From the NCBI GenBank assembly GCA_964607375.1, contig CAZSJY010000019.1:1-32014 (forward strand): 32,014 nt of DNA, given 5' to 3'. This DNA comes from JACNLC01 sp964607375. Its GTDB lineage: Bacteria > Fidelibacterota > Marinisomatia > SCGC-AAA003-L08 > JACNLC01. The position numbers were made by a program, and so were the translations under genes. Shown one piece after another: positions 7,183-14,933 of this stretch. Under the pieces are notes generated by a model. The model was not told where the DNA came from. It saw only the letters and a list, made by a program, of their open reading frames with translations, and ran no database searches. How positions within the stretch are numbered: position 1 is the first letter of the stretch; every line of letters begins with the position of its first letter.

Positions 7183-8268
7183 TTAGACCTCCATTTTTGA
7201 TTTAGATAGAGCTGAATATAACTCGCGAATTTTGGATAAAATCGCATCTGGTTGAGGAATCATTCCTCCCATTCGTCCATAGAAATCTACAGGTACTTTT
7301 CCGTTAACCGATAGTTTTACATCTTCTACCATTTGACCAGCATTCATTTCAACAACCAAGATTCCATTAACTTGTTCAGCTAATTGGTTTATGATTTCTG
7401 TTGGATATGGATACAAAGTTTGCGGTCGAATAAGTCCTACTTTTAGTCCCTCATCTCTAGCTAATTCAAGAGCTTTATGGCTAACTCTAGCAGACAATCC
7501 AAATGCTACTATCAAAATATCTGCATCTTCAGTTTCAATAGTTTCATAACGGACTTCATTTTTTTCAATCTCTCTATATTTTCTTTGTAGCTTGAGATTG
7601 ATTTCTTCCATCTGTTCCGATTGTAGATGCAATGAAGTGATTACATTTTGCTTTCTACCATTCTCTCTACCAGTTGTAGCCCAAGGTTTATCAACCAAAT
7701 GTGCATCTAAATTGTATTCAGGAAATTGAACTGATTCCATCATCTGACCTAGTGCACCGTCAGTTAAAATCATAGTTGGAGTTCTATATTTGTCTGCCAG
7801 GTCAAATCCAAGATAAGTAAAATCAGCCATCTCTTGAACACTGTTTGGAGCTAGCACAATCATTTTATAATCACCGTGACCACCACCTTTAACAGCTTGA
7901 TTGTAATCTCCCTGTGATGGTTGAATAGTGCCTAGTCCCGGTCCACCGCGCATTACATTGACCAAAAAACAAGGGAGCTCAGCACACGCAATATATGAAA
8001 TTCCCTCTTGCATTAAACTGAATCCCGGTCCGCTAGTACTGGTCATTGTTCTCGCTCCTGCTCCTGAAGCTCCGTAAACCATATTGATAGCTGCAACTTC
8101 ACTTTCAGCCTGAACAAAAGCACCACCACGGTTTTGTAATTCTCTCGACATATATTCTAGTAGCTCTGATTGAGGAGTGATTGGATACCCATAATATCCC
8201 TGAACACCTGCACGAATCGCTGCTTCAGCGATTGCCTCATTCCCCTTCATTAGTTGTTTCTTCGCCAT
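7183..8268 (-). CDS. vorB: 2-oxoacid:ferredoxin oxidoreductase, alpha subunit (VorB type)
   Basis: This 361-aa alpha subunit begins KKQLMKGNEAIAEAAIRAGV and has the GYYGYPITPQSELLEYM substrate/cofactor loop, the glycine-rich MTSTSGPGFSLMQEGISY stretch and MRGGPGLGTIQPSQGDYNQA. A C-terminal domain follows with KVGLIRPQTLYPYP. This pattern is the one usually annotated as 3-methyl-2-oxobutanoate dehydrogenase subunit VorB. With the beta and gamma subunits and the 2[4Fe-4S] ferredoxin subunit it would convert branched-chain 2-oxoacids plus CoA to acyl-CoA and CO2 while reducing ferredoxin. A 2-oxoglutarate enzyme (KorA) is a close relative, so the name rests partly on the adjacent ptb and buk. 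The gap before it (about 113 bases) carries copy A of the intercistronic element. Confidence 0.9.
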   Translation of the reverse strand: MAKKQLMKGNEAIAEAAIRAGVQGYYGYPITPQSELLEYMSRELQNRGGAFVQAESEVAAINMVYGASGAGARTMTSTSGPGFSLMQEGISYIACAELPCFLVNVMRGGPGLGTIQPSQGDYNQAVKGGGHGDYKMIVLAPNSVQEMADFTYLGFDLADKYRTPTMILTDGALGQMMESVQFPEYNLDAHLVDKPWATTGRENGRKQNVITSLHLQSEQMEEINLKLQRKYREIEKNEVRYETIETEDADILIVAFGLSARVSHKALELARDEGLKVGLIRPQTLYPYPTEIINQLAEQVNGILVVEMNAGQMVEDVKLSVNGKVPVDFYGRMGGMIPQPDAILSKIRELYSALSKSKMEV

Positions 8269-8310
8269 AAAATTCCTTAATTTCTAGTGATTTTAGAATA
8301 AGTAACACAG

Positions 8311-8357
8311 ATTAACGAATATCAAAATGTTTTACTTCTAAAATTAATATTAGTTAA
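8311..8357. repeat. Intercistronic element, copy A (between ferredoxin subunit and vorB)
   Basis: This 47-base stretch is the partner of 5680-5725 (36 of 47 aligned columns identical). The left part, ATTAACGAATATC, is preceded on the plus strand by AACACAG, giving a phrase (CACAGATTAACGAAT) that I recall from intergenic regions of other environmental bacteria. The 11-mer ACTTCTAAAAT at 8333-8343 also occurs in copy B and, in both orientations, in the palindrome at 13704-13733. Confidence 0.45.
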
Positions 8358-8381
8358 TCCTTGTTCAATTTCCATTTTAAT

Positions 8382-8645
8382 CTACGCACCTATAGCAGTT
8401 TTTGTTTCTTCAGCTACCTTCTTTTTCAAATTTTCTCTGTAAACTGTGATGATTGCCTCTGGACAAACGAGAGCACAATTCGTACAACCTGTGCAAGAGT
8501 CATCTCTCATCTCCGCAAAACGGTATCCTTTCTGATTAATTTTATCTGAAAGAACCAAAGTATCTTGTGGGCATTCGTTGACACATAAATCACAACCTTT
8601 ACAAAACTCGATTTTTATCGAAACAAATCCTTTAACTTTTGCCAT
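8382..8645 (-). CDS. 2[4Fe-4S] ferredoxin subunit of the 2-oxoacid oxidoreductase (delta)
   Basis: This 87-aa protein has two classical cluster motifs: Cys15, 18, 21 and 25 (CKGCDLCVNECP) and Cys51, 54, 57 and 61 (CTGCTNCALVCP). The N-terminal sequence MAKVKGFVSIKIEFC is the usual form of the delta subunit of four-subunit 2-oxoacid oxidoreductases. It relays electrons from the beta subunit to free ferredoxin. The ATG at 8645 has AAAGGTAAT upstream. The frame stays open about 30 codons further upstream but without a standard start. It is the first gene of the cluster in transcription order, so the promoter is expected in 8646-8768. I did not find a convincing -35/-10 pair there. Confidence 0.93.
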   Translation of the reverse strand: MAKVKGFVSIKIEFCKGCDLCVNECPQDTLVLSDKINQKGYRFAEMRDDSCTGCTNCALVCPEAIITVYRENLKKKVAEETKTAIGA

Positions 8646-8768
8646 AAACTTATTACCTTTAATTGAAATATCTTCACTAATATAAGGATATAATTTACGA
8701 TTGTTCCGATATGTATTGCTGAATTTTTCCGAAGAAATACCAGCTTTAATTCAAGAGTTTTGGATTAA

Positions 8769-9884
8769 CTAATCCCAATAAGTTTTGTGTATAAATGGAC
8801 CAAAAGCTAGAGAGCTCGTCAATCCAGGACTTTCAATTCCAATTAAATTAATCCATCCTTCATCTGTTTGATTTACTACAAAATCTTTTGGTGATTCGTT
8901 TTCACTATAGAGTTTTGGACGAATTCCAACCATATCGGGAAGTATTTCATAATCGCTTATTTGCTTCCAGTACTGTTCTACACATTTTCTAAATGAGTTT
9001 TCAACGGGATGAAATTTGGAATAATCTTCTAAATTGTCTTCCATAAATACTGCATCAGGACCTAGTTTAATTTCACCATTTAACCCAGTAATGGTATGAA
9101 TCCCCAAAAATGTATCTGTTGGTAATGGATAAATTAGGTGGTTTAAAGTATTTCTTGCTTTAGGAACTTGAAAGAAATGTCCTTTGCAAAAATGAATCTT
9201 TTCACATATCGTATAACCAGCTTTCTCAGATACTTTGTCTGCATACAGACCAGCAGAATTAATGACTTTGTTTGCTGATATTTCACTTTCTTCATCTTGT
9301 AGAGTTTTTATTTTGAGTGAAAAACTTTCTCCAGATTTTGTTGAAGAAAGAAATTCAGTTTCAAGTAATAATTGTCCACCTAACGACTTGTATTTAGCCA
9401 ATAGAACATCCATTAGTCTATCTGCTGATACAATACCTGATTCTTCACTTAATATAGCTTCTAAAGTATGTATATTGGGTTCAATATTTCTTGCTTCATC
9501 TTTAGAAATTAGAGATAAACCTTCAACTCCTTTTTTTGTTGCAGAGATGAAAAGTGAATTCAATTTTTCAATTTGGGATTCGTCTGTAGCAACAACTAAT
9601 TTTCCAACCTTATTGTGTGGAATTCCATATTTTTCTAGAAATGGATATAGTAATCTTCTGCCATCAATACACAGCCTGGATTTTAACCAATTTTCAGGAT
9701 AGTAAATTCCTGAGTGGATGACTTCACTATTTCTGCTGGAGATACCTTGACCGTGTTTTGAGTTTTTCTCTATAATTATAATTGACCAACGAGGAAACTT
9801 CCGAGCGAAATACTCACCAATTGCTAAACCTACAACACCGGCTCCAATAATGACTAATTCAAAGTTTGGTTGATAATTTTTCAT
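8769..9884 (-). CDS. FAD-dependent oxidoreductase, L-2-hydroxyglutarate oxidase-like
   Basis: The N-terminus (FELVIIGAGVVGLAIGEYFA) is a dinucleotide-binding fold with GAGVVG at residues 14-19, followed by an acidic strand end (IIIIEK). The segment SSRNSEVIHSGIYYPENWLK and the C-terminal DMVGIRPKL and WINLIGIESPGLTSSLAFGP are typical of the LhgO/L2HGDH branch of the D-amino-acid-oxidase superfamily. These enzymes oxidise L-2-hydroxyglutarate (or a related 2-hydroxyacid) to the 2-oxoacid. The length, 371 aa, is slightly short of the usual 395-400. It lies just upstream of the ferredoxin oxidoreductase cluster in the same direction, 123 bases from the next gene. Substrate is inferred from the family and is not proven here. 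Confidence 0.85.
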   Translation of the reverse strand: MKNYQPNFELVIIGAGVVGLAIGEYFARKFPRWSIIIIEKNSKHGQGISSRNSEVIHSGIYYPENWLKSRLCIDGRRLLYPFLEKYGIPHNKVGKLVVATDESQIEKLNSLFISATKKGVEGLSLISKDEARNIEPNIHTLEAILSEESGIVSADRLMDVLLAKYKSLGGQLLLETEFLSSTKSGESFSLKIKTLQDEESEISANKVINSAGLYADKVSEKAGYTICEKIHFCKGHFFQVPKARNTLNHLIYPLPTDTFLGIHTITGLNGEIKLGPDAVFMEDNLEDYSKFHPVENSFRKCVEQYWKQISDYEILPDMVGIRPKLYSENESPKDFVVNQTDEGWINLIGIESPGLTSSLAFGPFIHKTYWD

Positions 9885-9942
9885 TCATTTTGCCACATCG
9901 TAAAAAATACTGATTGATTGACAGTTGAAATTTTAAAAATGA

Positions 9943-9958
9943 CAGTTTGCTGAAACTG
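9943..9958 (-). terminator. Possible weak terminator after the yedF-like gene
   Basis: On the minus strand CAGTTTCAGCAAACTG forms a 6-bp stem with a 4-base loop, followed by TCATTTTTAAAATTTC. It begins 29 bases after the yedF-like stop. The stem is short and A/T-rich and the T tract is interrupted, so termination would be weak. Confidence 0.35.
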
Positions 9959-9986
9959 CTTTCTATTTCATTTTAGACTTTCAACT

Positions 9987-10325
9987 TTAAACTGTAATTG
10001 TATCATCAGATTTCATCATAATAGACACAATATCTTTCATTGTGCTGACATTTCCAACTGCAATTTTGTTATCCAAGTTATATGATGTTATACAAGTTCC
10101 ACACCCTAAAATGTCCACTCCTTGTTCTTCTAACATTTGAAGTCCCAAAAGCGTATGGGATTTTTCTGACATCAATTTTACTCCAGAATTATACAACAGA
10201 ATATAATCAGGTTTATCTTTAGAAACAGTCAAAGTTCTAATATAGGATTCCATTAACTTTGAACCAAGTTCATCATCACCCTTCCCTAATAACTCTGAAT
10301 TTATAATAATACATCTCATAATCAT
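9987..10325 (-). CDS. YedF-like DsrE-family sulfurtransferase-like protein, without TusA domain
   Basis: The 112-aa protein matches the C-terminal DsrE-like half of YedF, a protein linked to selenium metabolism by gene context. Visible blocks are IINSELLGKGDDELGSKLM, PDYILLYNSGVKLM, GLQMLEEQGVDILGCGTC, and an end like KIAVGNVSTMKDIVSIMM. The Cys in GCGTC is the likely persulfide or sulfur-relay residue. Full-length YedF proteins have an N-terminal TusA domain (about 70 aa with a CPxP motif), which is missing here, so this is a stand-alone DsrE domain. The start could be the first ATG (10325) or the ATG two codons later. The neighbours, rlmB and a 2-hydroxyacid oxidase, do not clarify its partner. 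No selenocysteine genes are visible in the window. Confidence 0.85.
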   Translation of the reverse strand: MIMRCIIINSELLGKGDDELGSKLMESYIRTLTVSKDKPDYILLYNSGVKLMSEKSHTLLGLQMLEEQGVDILGCGTCITSYNLDNKIAVGNVSTMKDIVSIMMKSDDTITV

Positions 10326-10440
10326 CTCTCTTTTTTAAATCTTAATACTAAGCACCTGAAGATCACAAAGAAATTTATAATTCTCGAATGCTCCATTATT
10401 CAAATATTCCAAAATTACATCACTTTCAACATTCTAACTT

Positions 10441-11211
10441 TCAACTAATCTGCCTTTGTCTTTCAAACAAAATAGCACTTACTGATGCTGAAACATTCAA
10501 TGAATTAATTTTGCCTTTCATAGGAATAGTTGCCTGAAAATCACAATCCTTTAAAACTGCTTTACGAATTCCTTTGCCTTCGCTCCCAACAACAATTGCA
10601 ATTTTGCCTGAATAGTCAATTTTATGCCATTCTTTTGCTGAAATACTGTTCTCCAAACCGACAATCCAAAATCCATCACCTTTGAGTTGTCTCATTAAAT
10701 TTCGAATATTTACAACTTTGTAAACCGGCAAATGAATAAACGCACCTTGACTCACTTGCAGAACGGTGTTAGTAACTCCGGCACTATGATATTCAGGGAT
10801 GACGATTCCGTTAATCCCTGCACATTCTGCAGTTCTCAACATTTGTCCAAGATTTTGTGGATCCTCAATATTATCTGCAATCAACAGACAAATATCTCCT
10901 TTTGCATTTTTGAATGATGGGATTTCTTGTACTACTTTCCCTTCAAAATGAACAACAACTCCCTGTGATCTCAATCCTTTATACTTTTTCAGAAATAAAT
11001 CCTTATTCAAAATTTGGATTTTCCCTGAATGGAGTTTAAATAACGATTGAAGCTTTTTATCACCAACAGCTTTGCTATCTTTTTGTAGATGAATCGAGTG
11101 AATCGTCAATCTTTTGGCTTTGAGGATTTCTTTTACTCCATTTAATCCAAAAATCATATAACCCATTGATTCTCTGTTTTCTTGTTTCTTGAATTTTGAT
11201 TTTTGTCGCAT
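10441..11211 (-). CDS. rlmB: 23S rRNA 2'-O-ribose methyltransferase, RlmB/SpoU family
   Basis: This 256-aa SPOUT methyltransferase has all three SpoU motifs: DNIEDPQNLGQMLRTAECAG, then VVGSEGKGIRK, then a C-terminal IPMKGKINSLNVSASVSAIL. The N-terminal part (MIFGLNGVKEILKAKRLTIH) is the RlmB-type substrate-binding domain. RlmB methylates G2251 in the 23S P loop, though other SpoU enzymes modify different sites, so the exact target is inferred. The first ATG at 11211 lacks a good ribosome site. The ATG at 11166, giving a start close to MGYMIFGLNG, fits the family better. The upstream 113 bases are shared with the divergent hslR gene and should hold both promoters. Confidence 0.92.
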   Translation of the reverse strand: MRQKSKFKKQENRESMGYMIFGLNGVKEILKAKRLTIHSIHLQKDSKAVGDKKLQSLFKLHSGKIQILNKDLFLKKYKGLRSQGVVVHFEGKVVQEIPSFKNAKGDICLLIADNIEDPQNLGQMLRTAECAGINGIVIPEYHSAGVTNTVLQVSQGAFIHLPVYKVVNIRNLMRQLKGDGFWIVGLENSISAKEWHKIDYSGKIAIVVGSEGKGIRKAVLKDCDFQATIPMKGKINSLNVSASVSAILFERQRQIS

Positions 11212-11324
11212 AATAATTCTGTAATTTGTTATTTAGATACTTTTCGTATATTTCACTACAAAGAATGATGGTTAAATTTATGATTTTCAAGCGTGTATTT
11301 CTTCAATAAATCTGTAAATAAATT

Positions 11325-11705
11325 ATGAGTTCAACACAAATAATACGAATTGATAAATGGTTATGGGCGGTTAGAATTTACAAAACTCGCTCGATGGCTA
11401 CTGATGCGTGCCATTCGGGTAAGGTAAAAATTGATGGGAATAGCGTAAAGCCATCACGACAAATTCGAATTGATGAAATAATTACTGTTCAGAAGGATTT
11501 TGTTAAAAGGAAATATAAAGTTCTAGGGTTGATAGAAAAACGAGGTTCTGCTAAAATTGCTTCAGAAAATGTAGAAGATATCACCCCAGAAGAAGAACTC
11601 ATAAAACTGAAAACTGCATTTTCAAATCCTGTGGCTAAAAGAGAAAAAGGGAAGGGTCGACCAACCAAAAAAGATAGACGACAAATGGGAAAACTCAAAT
11701 GGTAG
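11325..11705 (+). CDS. hslR: S4-domain RNA-binding protein, Hsp15 (HslR) type
   Basis: The 126-aa protein starts with an S4 RNA-binding domain (IRIDKWLWAVRIYKTRS, then ACHSGKVKIDGNSVKPSRQI) followed by VQKDFVKRKYKVLGLIEKRGSA and a basic tail rich in Lys and Arg (GKGRPTKKDRRQMGKLKW). This is the Hsp15 layout. In E. coli Hsp15 binds free 50S subunits that carry a nascent peptidyl-tRNA and takes part in rescue of stalled ribosomes. The last codons overlap the start of the next gene (ATG at 11699), so translation is coupled. It is transcribed divergently from rlmB, another ribosome-related gene. Confidence 0.9.
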   Translation: MSSTQIIRIDKWLWAVRIYKTRSMATDACHSGKVKIDGNSVKPSRQIRIDEIITVQKDFVKRKYKVLGLIEKRGSAKIASENVEDITPEEELIKLKTAFSNPVAKREKGKGRPTKKDRRQMGKLKW

Positions 11706-12397
11706 CAAAACACTTATTGAACGATCTTAGTAAGGAATTTTCATCTCGCCAAAATCCTGAAATTGTAAAACGACAGCAAGCTTATATGAAATCCGAGATG
11801 CCGTTTTGGGGGCTTCAAACTCCAGCTAGGAAAAACATCTACCCTCCCATTTTCAAGAAATATGCACCACAAACAAATGAAGATTATAGAAACACAATAA
11901 AATATCTTTTTGAAAATGCAGAATATCGCGAAGAATGGTATGCTGGATATTCGTTCGCTCAACGATTTAAAAAATTTATCACCAAAGAGAATGTAGATCT
12001 ATATCTCGATTTGGTGCGATTAACTCAATGGTGGGATTTAGTTGATGGAATTGCAACCAATCTTGTTGGATCAGCATTACGAAACAGTGATATTCTACTC
12101 AATTATCTTAATAAATGGATTGATGATGATGATATGTGGATTCGTAGAACAGCTATTTTAACCCAACTTAACTACAAAGAGGATACTGATTTTGCATTAC
12201 TTTCTTCGTTGATTTCAAAAACTTGGCACGAAAAAGAGTTTTTTATACGCAAAGCTATTGGTTGGGCATTGCGTCAATATTCGTATATTTCTGCAGAGAA
12301 AGTTATCAATTTTATAGATGAAAACCAGAATCATCTATCAACATTATCAAAAAGTGAAGGACTAAAAGCTCTTAAAAGAAAAGGAATTGTTAAATGA
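11699..12397 (+). CDS. alkD: DNA alkylation repair enzyme, AlkD family
   Basis: This 232-aa all-helical HEAT-like repeat protein is the size of AlkD. AlkD is a DNA glycosylase that removes positively charged alkylated bases (3-methyladenine, 7-methylguanine) without flipping the base. Residues that line up with the catalytic set of the Bacillus cereus enzyme are Trp112 and Asp116 (QWWDLVDG), Arg150 (MWIRRTAI) and Trp189 (AIGWALRQY). The early MPFWGLQTPARKNI motif is also typical. The start overlaps the end of hslR by seven bases and the stop overlaps the next start (ATGA at 12394-12397), making a tight operon. The combination of a ribosome-rescue factor, DNA repair enzyme and envelope lipoprotein hints at a stress context, but this is inference. 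Confidence 0.93.
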   Translation: MVAKHLLNDLSKEFSSRQNPEIVKRQQAYMKSEMPFWGLQTPARKNIYPPIFKKYAPQTNEDYRNTIKYLFENAEYREEWYAGYSFAQRFKKFITKENVDLYLDLVRLTQWWDLVDGIATNLVGSALRNSDILLNYLNKWIDDDDMWIRRTAILTQLNYKEDTDFALLSSLISKTWHEKEFFIRKAIGWALRQYSYISAEKVINFIDENQNHLSTLSKSEGLKALKRKGIVK

Positions 12398-13656
12398 ATA
12401 GATTTGCAAAATTCGGATTTTTCTTCATCATTCTATTAGTATTAAACTGTAGTTATTTTACACAACACGGAAGGGCAATTAATCGAGCACAAAAAGCTTA
12501 TCAAACCGGAAACTATGATACATCAGTTTCTGAATGTGTATTTTCTTTGCGTAGTAAACCAGATTATGAAAAAGCACTCCAATTGATGGTTGTGGTTTTT
12601 CCGGTGGCAATCCAAACACACCACAGAAATATCGAGCGATTAGAAGCTTCCTCTCAACAGTTTGCTTGGGATGATATTGTAAGTGAATATCAGCGATTGA
12701 TTCATCTTGTAGATTTGGTCAATTCTCTACATCATCCACAAGTTGAAACTTGGAAGTTCAAATCAGGCGTTAAAGATTATGATCAACTAATAGTGAATGC
12801 AAAAACCAATGCGTCAGAAAGCCATTTTCAAGCTGGTCTTGAGTTAATGCAAGATGATACTCGAGATTCCTATAAAAAAGCTGCGATTGAATTCAAAATA
12901 TCTCAAGAATTTTCACCAAATTATAAGGATTCTGCTTCACTTTACGAAGAATGTAGTAAATCAGCGTTGATACAAATTGCCATCTTGCCTTTTGAAAATA
13001 AAACCGGGAAGAATAAATACAATGGATTAGGTGAAACTTTAACCAACGAAATTATTGCAGAACTCCTTGAAAATGGTGATGTTACCGAGTTTATTGACAT
13101 CGTCTCCAGAGATCAGTTGAACTTGATAATTGATGAGCAAAAATTCTCTCATTCTGGTTTGGTTGATGATGAATCAGTTATTGAATTGGGTAACATTCAA
13201 GGTGTCCATCGATTGGTAGTTGGAGATGTAACACAAGTTGTTGCTACTCAACCCAAACACTCTAATGACAAACGAAAAGTTACCCGTGAAGTTGTTGTGG
13301 ATAAAGAGACTTACAAAGATAAAAATGGAAAAACCAAAAAACGAAATATATATGGGAAAGTCCACGCTACAATAACCATTCACGAAATAACAGTTAATGC
13401 ATCAGTAACAGCTTCTTACCAAATTATAGATGTTGAGACTGCCATAATTCTGTCATCAGATAATTTAACTGGGAATGCACATTTTGAGCATAAATGGGCA
13501 ACTTACAGAGGTGATAAACGGGCATTGGGATATCGAGAAAATTCATTGGTAAGAGAAAAAGAAATCACTCCCCCATCCAAAGATGAAATGATTTTTCGCG
13601 CAAGTAAAAAATTATCACCTAAATTGATTCAATCTATCATAGATGAATTGAAATGA
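12394..13656 (+). CDS. CsgG-like lipoprotein with TPR-like N-terminal part
   Basis: The 420-aa protein has an N-terminal signal sequence (FGFFFIILLVLNCS) with a probable lipidated Cys at residue 19. Asn before the Cys is unusual for E. coli but tolerated elsewhere. Residues about 25-190 are helical with TPR-like pairs (INRAQKAYQTGNYDTSVSEC, AAIEFKISQEFSPNYKDSAS). From about 195 comes a CsgG-family domain: IAILPFENKTGKNKYNGLGE, an IVSRDQLNLIIDEQ block and VHRLVVGDVTQV. CsgG itself is an outer-membrane curli secretion pore, but most CsgG-domain lipoproteins have unknown roles, and no curli genes are nearby. A Lys-rich KETYKDKNGKTKKRNIYG loop interrupts the domain. The gene faces hutI, with a 30-bp palindrome in between. 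Confidence 0.8.
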   Translation: MNRFAKFGFFFIILLVLNCSYFTQHGRAINRAQKAYQTGNYDTSVSECVFSLRSKPDYEKALQLMVVVFPVAIQTHHRNIERLEASSQQFAWDDIVSEYQRLIHLVDLVNSLHHPQVETWKFKSGVKDYDQLIVNAKTNASESHFQAGLELMQDDTRDSYKKAAIEFKISQEFSPNYKDSASLYEECSKSALIQIAILPFENKTGKNKYNGLGETLTNEIIAELLENGDVTEFIDIVSRDQLNLIIDEQKFSHSGLVDDESVIELGNIQGVHRLVVGDVTQVVATQPKHSNDKRKVTREVVVDKETYKDKNGKTKKRNIYGKVHATITIHEITVNASVTASYQIIDVETAIILSSDNLTGNAHFEHKWATYRGDKRALGYRENSLVREKEITPPSKDEMIFRASKKLSPKLIQSIIDELK

Positions 13657-13703
13657 GAATGCGTAAATGTAGAAGTGCAAATTAAGTTTTACCTGGCAGT
13701 GGA

Positions 13704-13733
13704 ATTTAACTTCTAAAATTTTAGAAGTTAAAT
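13704..13733. terminator. 30-bp perfect palindrome between convergent genes (probable bidirectional terminator)
   Basis: The left arm ATTTAACTTCTAAAA (13704-13718) is followed directly by its exact reverse complement (13719-13733). It lies 48 bases after the CsgG-like stop and includes the hutI stop codon (13728-13730) on the other strand. As RNA it folds from either strand. The arms are A/T-rich and there is no clean T tract, so it may instead be a protein-binding site or a mini-repeat. Its core 11-mer ACTTCTAAAAT also occurs at 5702-5712 and 8333-8343. Confidence 0.5.
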
Positions 13734-14933
13734 AAATTTTACTTCGTTACCCTTTTTTAGGACTTTGGTAATTCTACTATTTCCTAACCAATATGGGATT
13801 TCTTCAAGAGATTCAATGTCCCAAAATAGTAAATCAGCTTGGTAACCAACTTTTATACATCCAAGTGTTTCTTCCCTGTTTAGAGATTTAGCGCTATTAA
13901 AAGTAACTCCTTTAAATGCTTCTTCAATTGTGAGCCCGCAATACAAAACTGCTAAAGACATTGCAATAGGTAACGATTGAAGAGTTGAAGAACCAGGATT
14001 AAAATCAGTAGCAATTGCAACTTCACAACCAGCATCTATCATTTTCCTACCTGGAGCATAAACATGATTACCCAAAAATAAAGTGGTCCCAGGAAGAAGT
14101 GTTGCAATTACATTATTCTTCGCCATTGCTTCAATTCCAGCATCGCTTACTGCCATTAAATGATCAGCTGAAATAGCATCAATTTCAGATGCCAATTCAG
14201 CTGCACCAGAATCTACAAATTCATCAGCATGCAAACGAGGTTTTAATCCGTATTTCTTTGCAGTTTTCAATATCATACGAGATTGGTTGACAGTAAAATA
14301 ACCACTTTCACAGAATACATCGCAATATTCTGCTAATTTTCCCTCTGTAACTGCTGGAATCATTTCGTCACAAATTAGCCTCACATATCCATCGTGGTCT
14401 TCACTAAATTCTGGTGGAAAGGCGTGTGCTCCTAAAAATGTTGGAACTATGTCGAGTTGTGATTCTTCATTAAGTCGTTCAATCACCCTAAGCATTTTGA
14501 GTTCATCTTCTACATTTAAACCATAACCTGATTTTGCTTCGATAGTAGTTGTACCATTTTTCAGAAAATCAATTATTCGTTTGTGACTATCTTCAAAAAG
14601 CATATTTTCATCTGATTGTCGAACCCCACGAATAGAAGAAATAATACCACCACCTGTTTGGGCAATATCTGAATAAGATTTGCCAGCAATTCTTAGTTTA
14701 AACTCGTTGGCTCGATTTCCATAAAACACAGGATGAGTATGTGAATCAATAAATCCAGGTGTTATCAATGCACCTTTTGCGTCAATCTCAATATCTGCTT
14801 TTTTGGCTTTCTTTGTAATTTCAACGATTAATCCATCGTCAATCAAAATCTCCTTAGACCGAAATGTAACAACTTTTTGCTCCTTTTGAGACCAAGTTGA
14901 TATTGCACCAATATTTTTTATTCTAGTTTTCAT
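13728..14933 (-). CDS. hutI: Imidazolonepropionase
   Basis: HutI hydrolyses 4-imidazolone-5-propanoate to N-formimino-L-glutamate, the third step of histidine breakdown. This 401-aa amidohydrolase shows the metal ligands expected for the family: His65 and His67 in FIDSHTHPVF, His235 in RLHADEF (with Glu238), and Asp310 in ATDFNPGS. The IEAKSGYGL and GAHAFPPEF blocks are characteristic of HutI rather than other amidohydrolases. Its ATG shares a base with the hutU stop (TAATG), so translation is coupled. The stop codon lies within the 30-bp palindrome at 13704-13733. Confidence 0.96.
   Translation of the reverse strand: MKTRIKNIGAISTWSQKEQKVVTFRSKEILIDDGLIVEITKKAKKADIEIDAKGALITPGFIDSHTHPVFYGNRANEFKLRIAGKSYSDIAQTGGGIISSIRGVRQSDENMLFEDSHKRIIDFLKNGTTTIEAKSGYGLNVEDELKMLRVIERLNEESQLDIVPTFLGAHAFPPEFSEDHDGYVRLICDEMIPAVTEGKLAEYCDVFCESGYFTVNQSRMILKTAKKYGLKPRLHADEFVDSGAAELASEIDAISADHLMAVSDAGIEAMAKNNVIATLLPGTTLFLGNHVYAPGRKMIDAGCEVAIATDFNPGSSTLQSLPIAMSLAVLYCGLTIEEAFKGVTFNSAKSLNREETLGCIKVGYQADLLFWDIESLEEIPYWLGNSRITKVLKKGNEVKFI

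Noticed and set aside
9235..9702. 155-codon open frame on the plus strand
   Set aside because: It lies wholly opposite the hydroxyglutarate-oxidase-like gene, whose motifs are clear. It has no ribosome site and reads as low-complexity Ser/Leu/Asn.
11075..11290. 71-codon minus-strand frame overlapping the start of rlmB
   Set aside because: It overlaps conserved rlmB coding sequence in another frame and has no recognisable features.
11212..11324. Divergent promoter pair between rlmB and hslR
   Set aside because: Promoters are expected here, but the best -35/-10-like pair has a 15-base spacer, too short to call with confidence.
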